Assembly (NCBI RefSeq): GCF_016798325.1
Contig: NZ_JAERVO010000001.1
Location: 558,001 to 622,000, forward strand
Source of the DNA: Marinobacter mangrovi
GTDB lineage: Bacteria > Pseudomonadota > Gammaproteobacteria > Pseudomonadales > Oleiphilaceae
Length of the DNA stretch: 64,000 bases
Direction: 5' to 3'
The position numbers were made by a program, and so were the translations under genes. The notes beneath the pieces are model-generated. The model was not told the origin of the DNA. It saw only the letters and a list, made by a program, of their open reading frames with translations, and did no database searches. Of this stretch, positions 63,421 through 64,000 are shown piece after piece; within the stretch, counting starts at the first letter, position 1; every line of letters starts with the position of its first letter.

Positions 63421-64000
63421 ATGAGCGTTACCTATTCCTTTGCCCTGAGCGAAGGCGACACCCGGGATTTCCAGGTGGACATGGATGCGAAGCCGGCGTC
63501 GGATACCGCCGGTTTGCCAGAATGGACACGTCTTGGGCACTGTCAGTGCAGTAATTGCCCCCTCAAGAAAACGGACGTCAGTCACTGCCCGGCAGCCGTG
63601 GATATGTTGCCGGTCGTGGATGCGTTTCGAGATGAAAACGCCTACCAGAAAGTGACGGTGCGCGTGGACGACGGACGCCGGCGTTACGAGAAGGAAACGA
63701 CGCTGGAGGAAGCGTTGCGTTCGCTGCTTGGATTGATCATGGCGACCAGCCAGTGCCCGATCCTGGGTGAACTGCGTGCCATGGCGGTTCATCACATGCC
63801 GTTCGCCAGCACCGACGAATTCATCATGCGCAGCGTGTCGCTGTATTTATTGCAGCAGTATTTCGGAAAGCGCCATCACAAGACGCCGGATTGGGAGTTG
63901 CAGGGGTTGGTGGAACGCAATCAGCGACTGCAACTGGTCAACCAGGCGCTCTGGCAACGGATTCACACGTTCTGTCAGGGCGACAGCAACCTGAAGGCGT
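63421..64000 (+). CDS. Hypothetical protein with Cys motifs (partial, C-terminus cut by window edge)
   Basis: At least 193 codons are visible. The product begins MSVTYSFALSEGDTRDFQVDMDA and contains C-x-C-x2-C (HCQCSNCPLKK) near residues 41-46, then C near 56 and C near 112. Such clustered cysteines suggest metal or cluster binding, but I do not recognise the family. No signal peptide is seen. AAAGGG lies before the ATG. The 3' end is outside the window. Confidence 0.6.
   Translation, partial: MSVTYSFALSEGDTRDFQVDMDAKPASDTAGLPEWTRLGHCQCSNCPLKKTDVSHCPAAVDMLPVVDAFRDENAYQKVTVRVDDGRRRYEKETTLEEALRSLLGLIMATSQCPILGELRAMAVHHMPFASTDEFIMRSVSLYLLQQYFGKRHHKTPDWELQGLVERNQRLQLVNQALWQRIHTFCQGDSNLKA

Overview
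This is about 64 kb of moderately high-GC bacterial chromosome. It most resembles a marine, polar-flagellated gammaproteobacterium of the Marinobacter / Pseudomonadales type. That placement rests on gene order: flgBCDEFGHIJKL; queA-tgt-yajC-secDF; suhB/trmJ-cysE-iscR-iscS; and ndk-rlmN-pilF-rodZ-ispG-hisS-yfgM-bamB-der. Sigma-54 type -24/-12 promoters in the flagellar cluster and several c-di-GMP proteins agree with it. The placement is inferred from gene families and synteny; no database search was run. I see no prophage, transposon, integron or CRISPR array. Nearly all of the window is conserved chromosome with three tRNA genes.

Layout. 1-6.4 kb: the start of a TrpX-type binding protein, a zinc-ribbon membrane protein, an acyl-CoA synthetase, a YiiD-type thioesterase, and a Fur-box-preceded iron uptake pair (binding protein and permease, no ATPase nearby). 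6.4-15.3 kb: a c-di-GMP-flavoured group (PilZ protein, lipoprotein, degenerate HD-GYP protein), a large lipoprotein, an ABC exporter (yadGH type), queF, an adenylate cyclase with a DUF962 partner, and a nitroreductase. 15.4-27.3 kb: the flagellar rod, hook, ring and junction cluster flgB to flgL, read from two sigma-54 promoters with a terminator between flgE and flgF. 27.3-33.2 kb: tRNA-Leu, queuosine genes queA-tgt, and yajC-secD-secF. 33.2-47.3 kb: suhB, trmJ, cysE, iscR-iscS, ndk, rlmN, pilF, rodZ, ispG, hisS, yfgM, bamB, der. 47.3-57 kb: a GGDEF/EAL receptor, alanine dehydrogenase, tRNA-Glu, a secreted protein, an SDR39U1 protein, a CbiX-type chelatase, a DUF924 protein, a TetR regulator and a CpxRA-like two-component pair. 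57-64 kb: a second flagellar cluster (flgH paralogue, FlgP/LPP20 lipoprotein, FlgT, unknown Ser/Thr/Ala-rich protein), tRNA-Gly preceded by a tRNA-like fragment, a MOSC protein, the ABC-F ATPase Uup and a truncated hypothetical gene.

Four points deserve most attention. (1) The suhB orthologue has lost its inositol-phosphatase metal-binding residues, so it looks like a pseudoenzyme kept for a non-catalytic role, possibly rRNA antitermination. (2) The isc locus is iscR-iscS only: iscU, iscA, hscBA and fdx are absent and ndk follows directly behind a structured leader. (3) A second, intact L-ring gene sits with flgP and flgT, divergent from a CpxRA-like system. (4) A transcribed-looking 160-base stretch before tRNA-Gly begins with the 5' half of a tRNA-Gly and continues into several strong hairpins with no 3' half.
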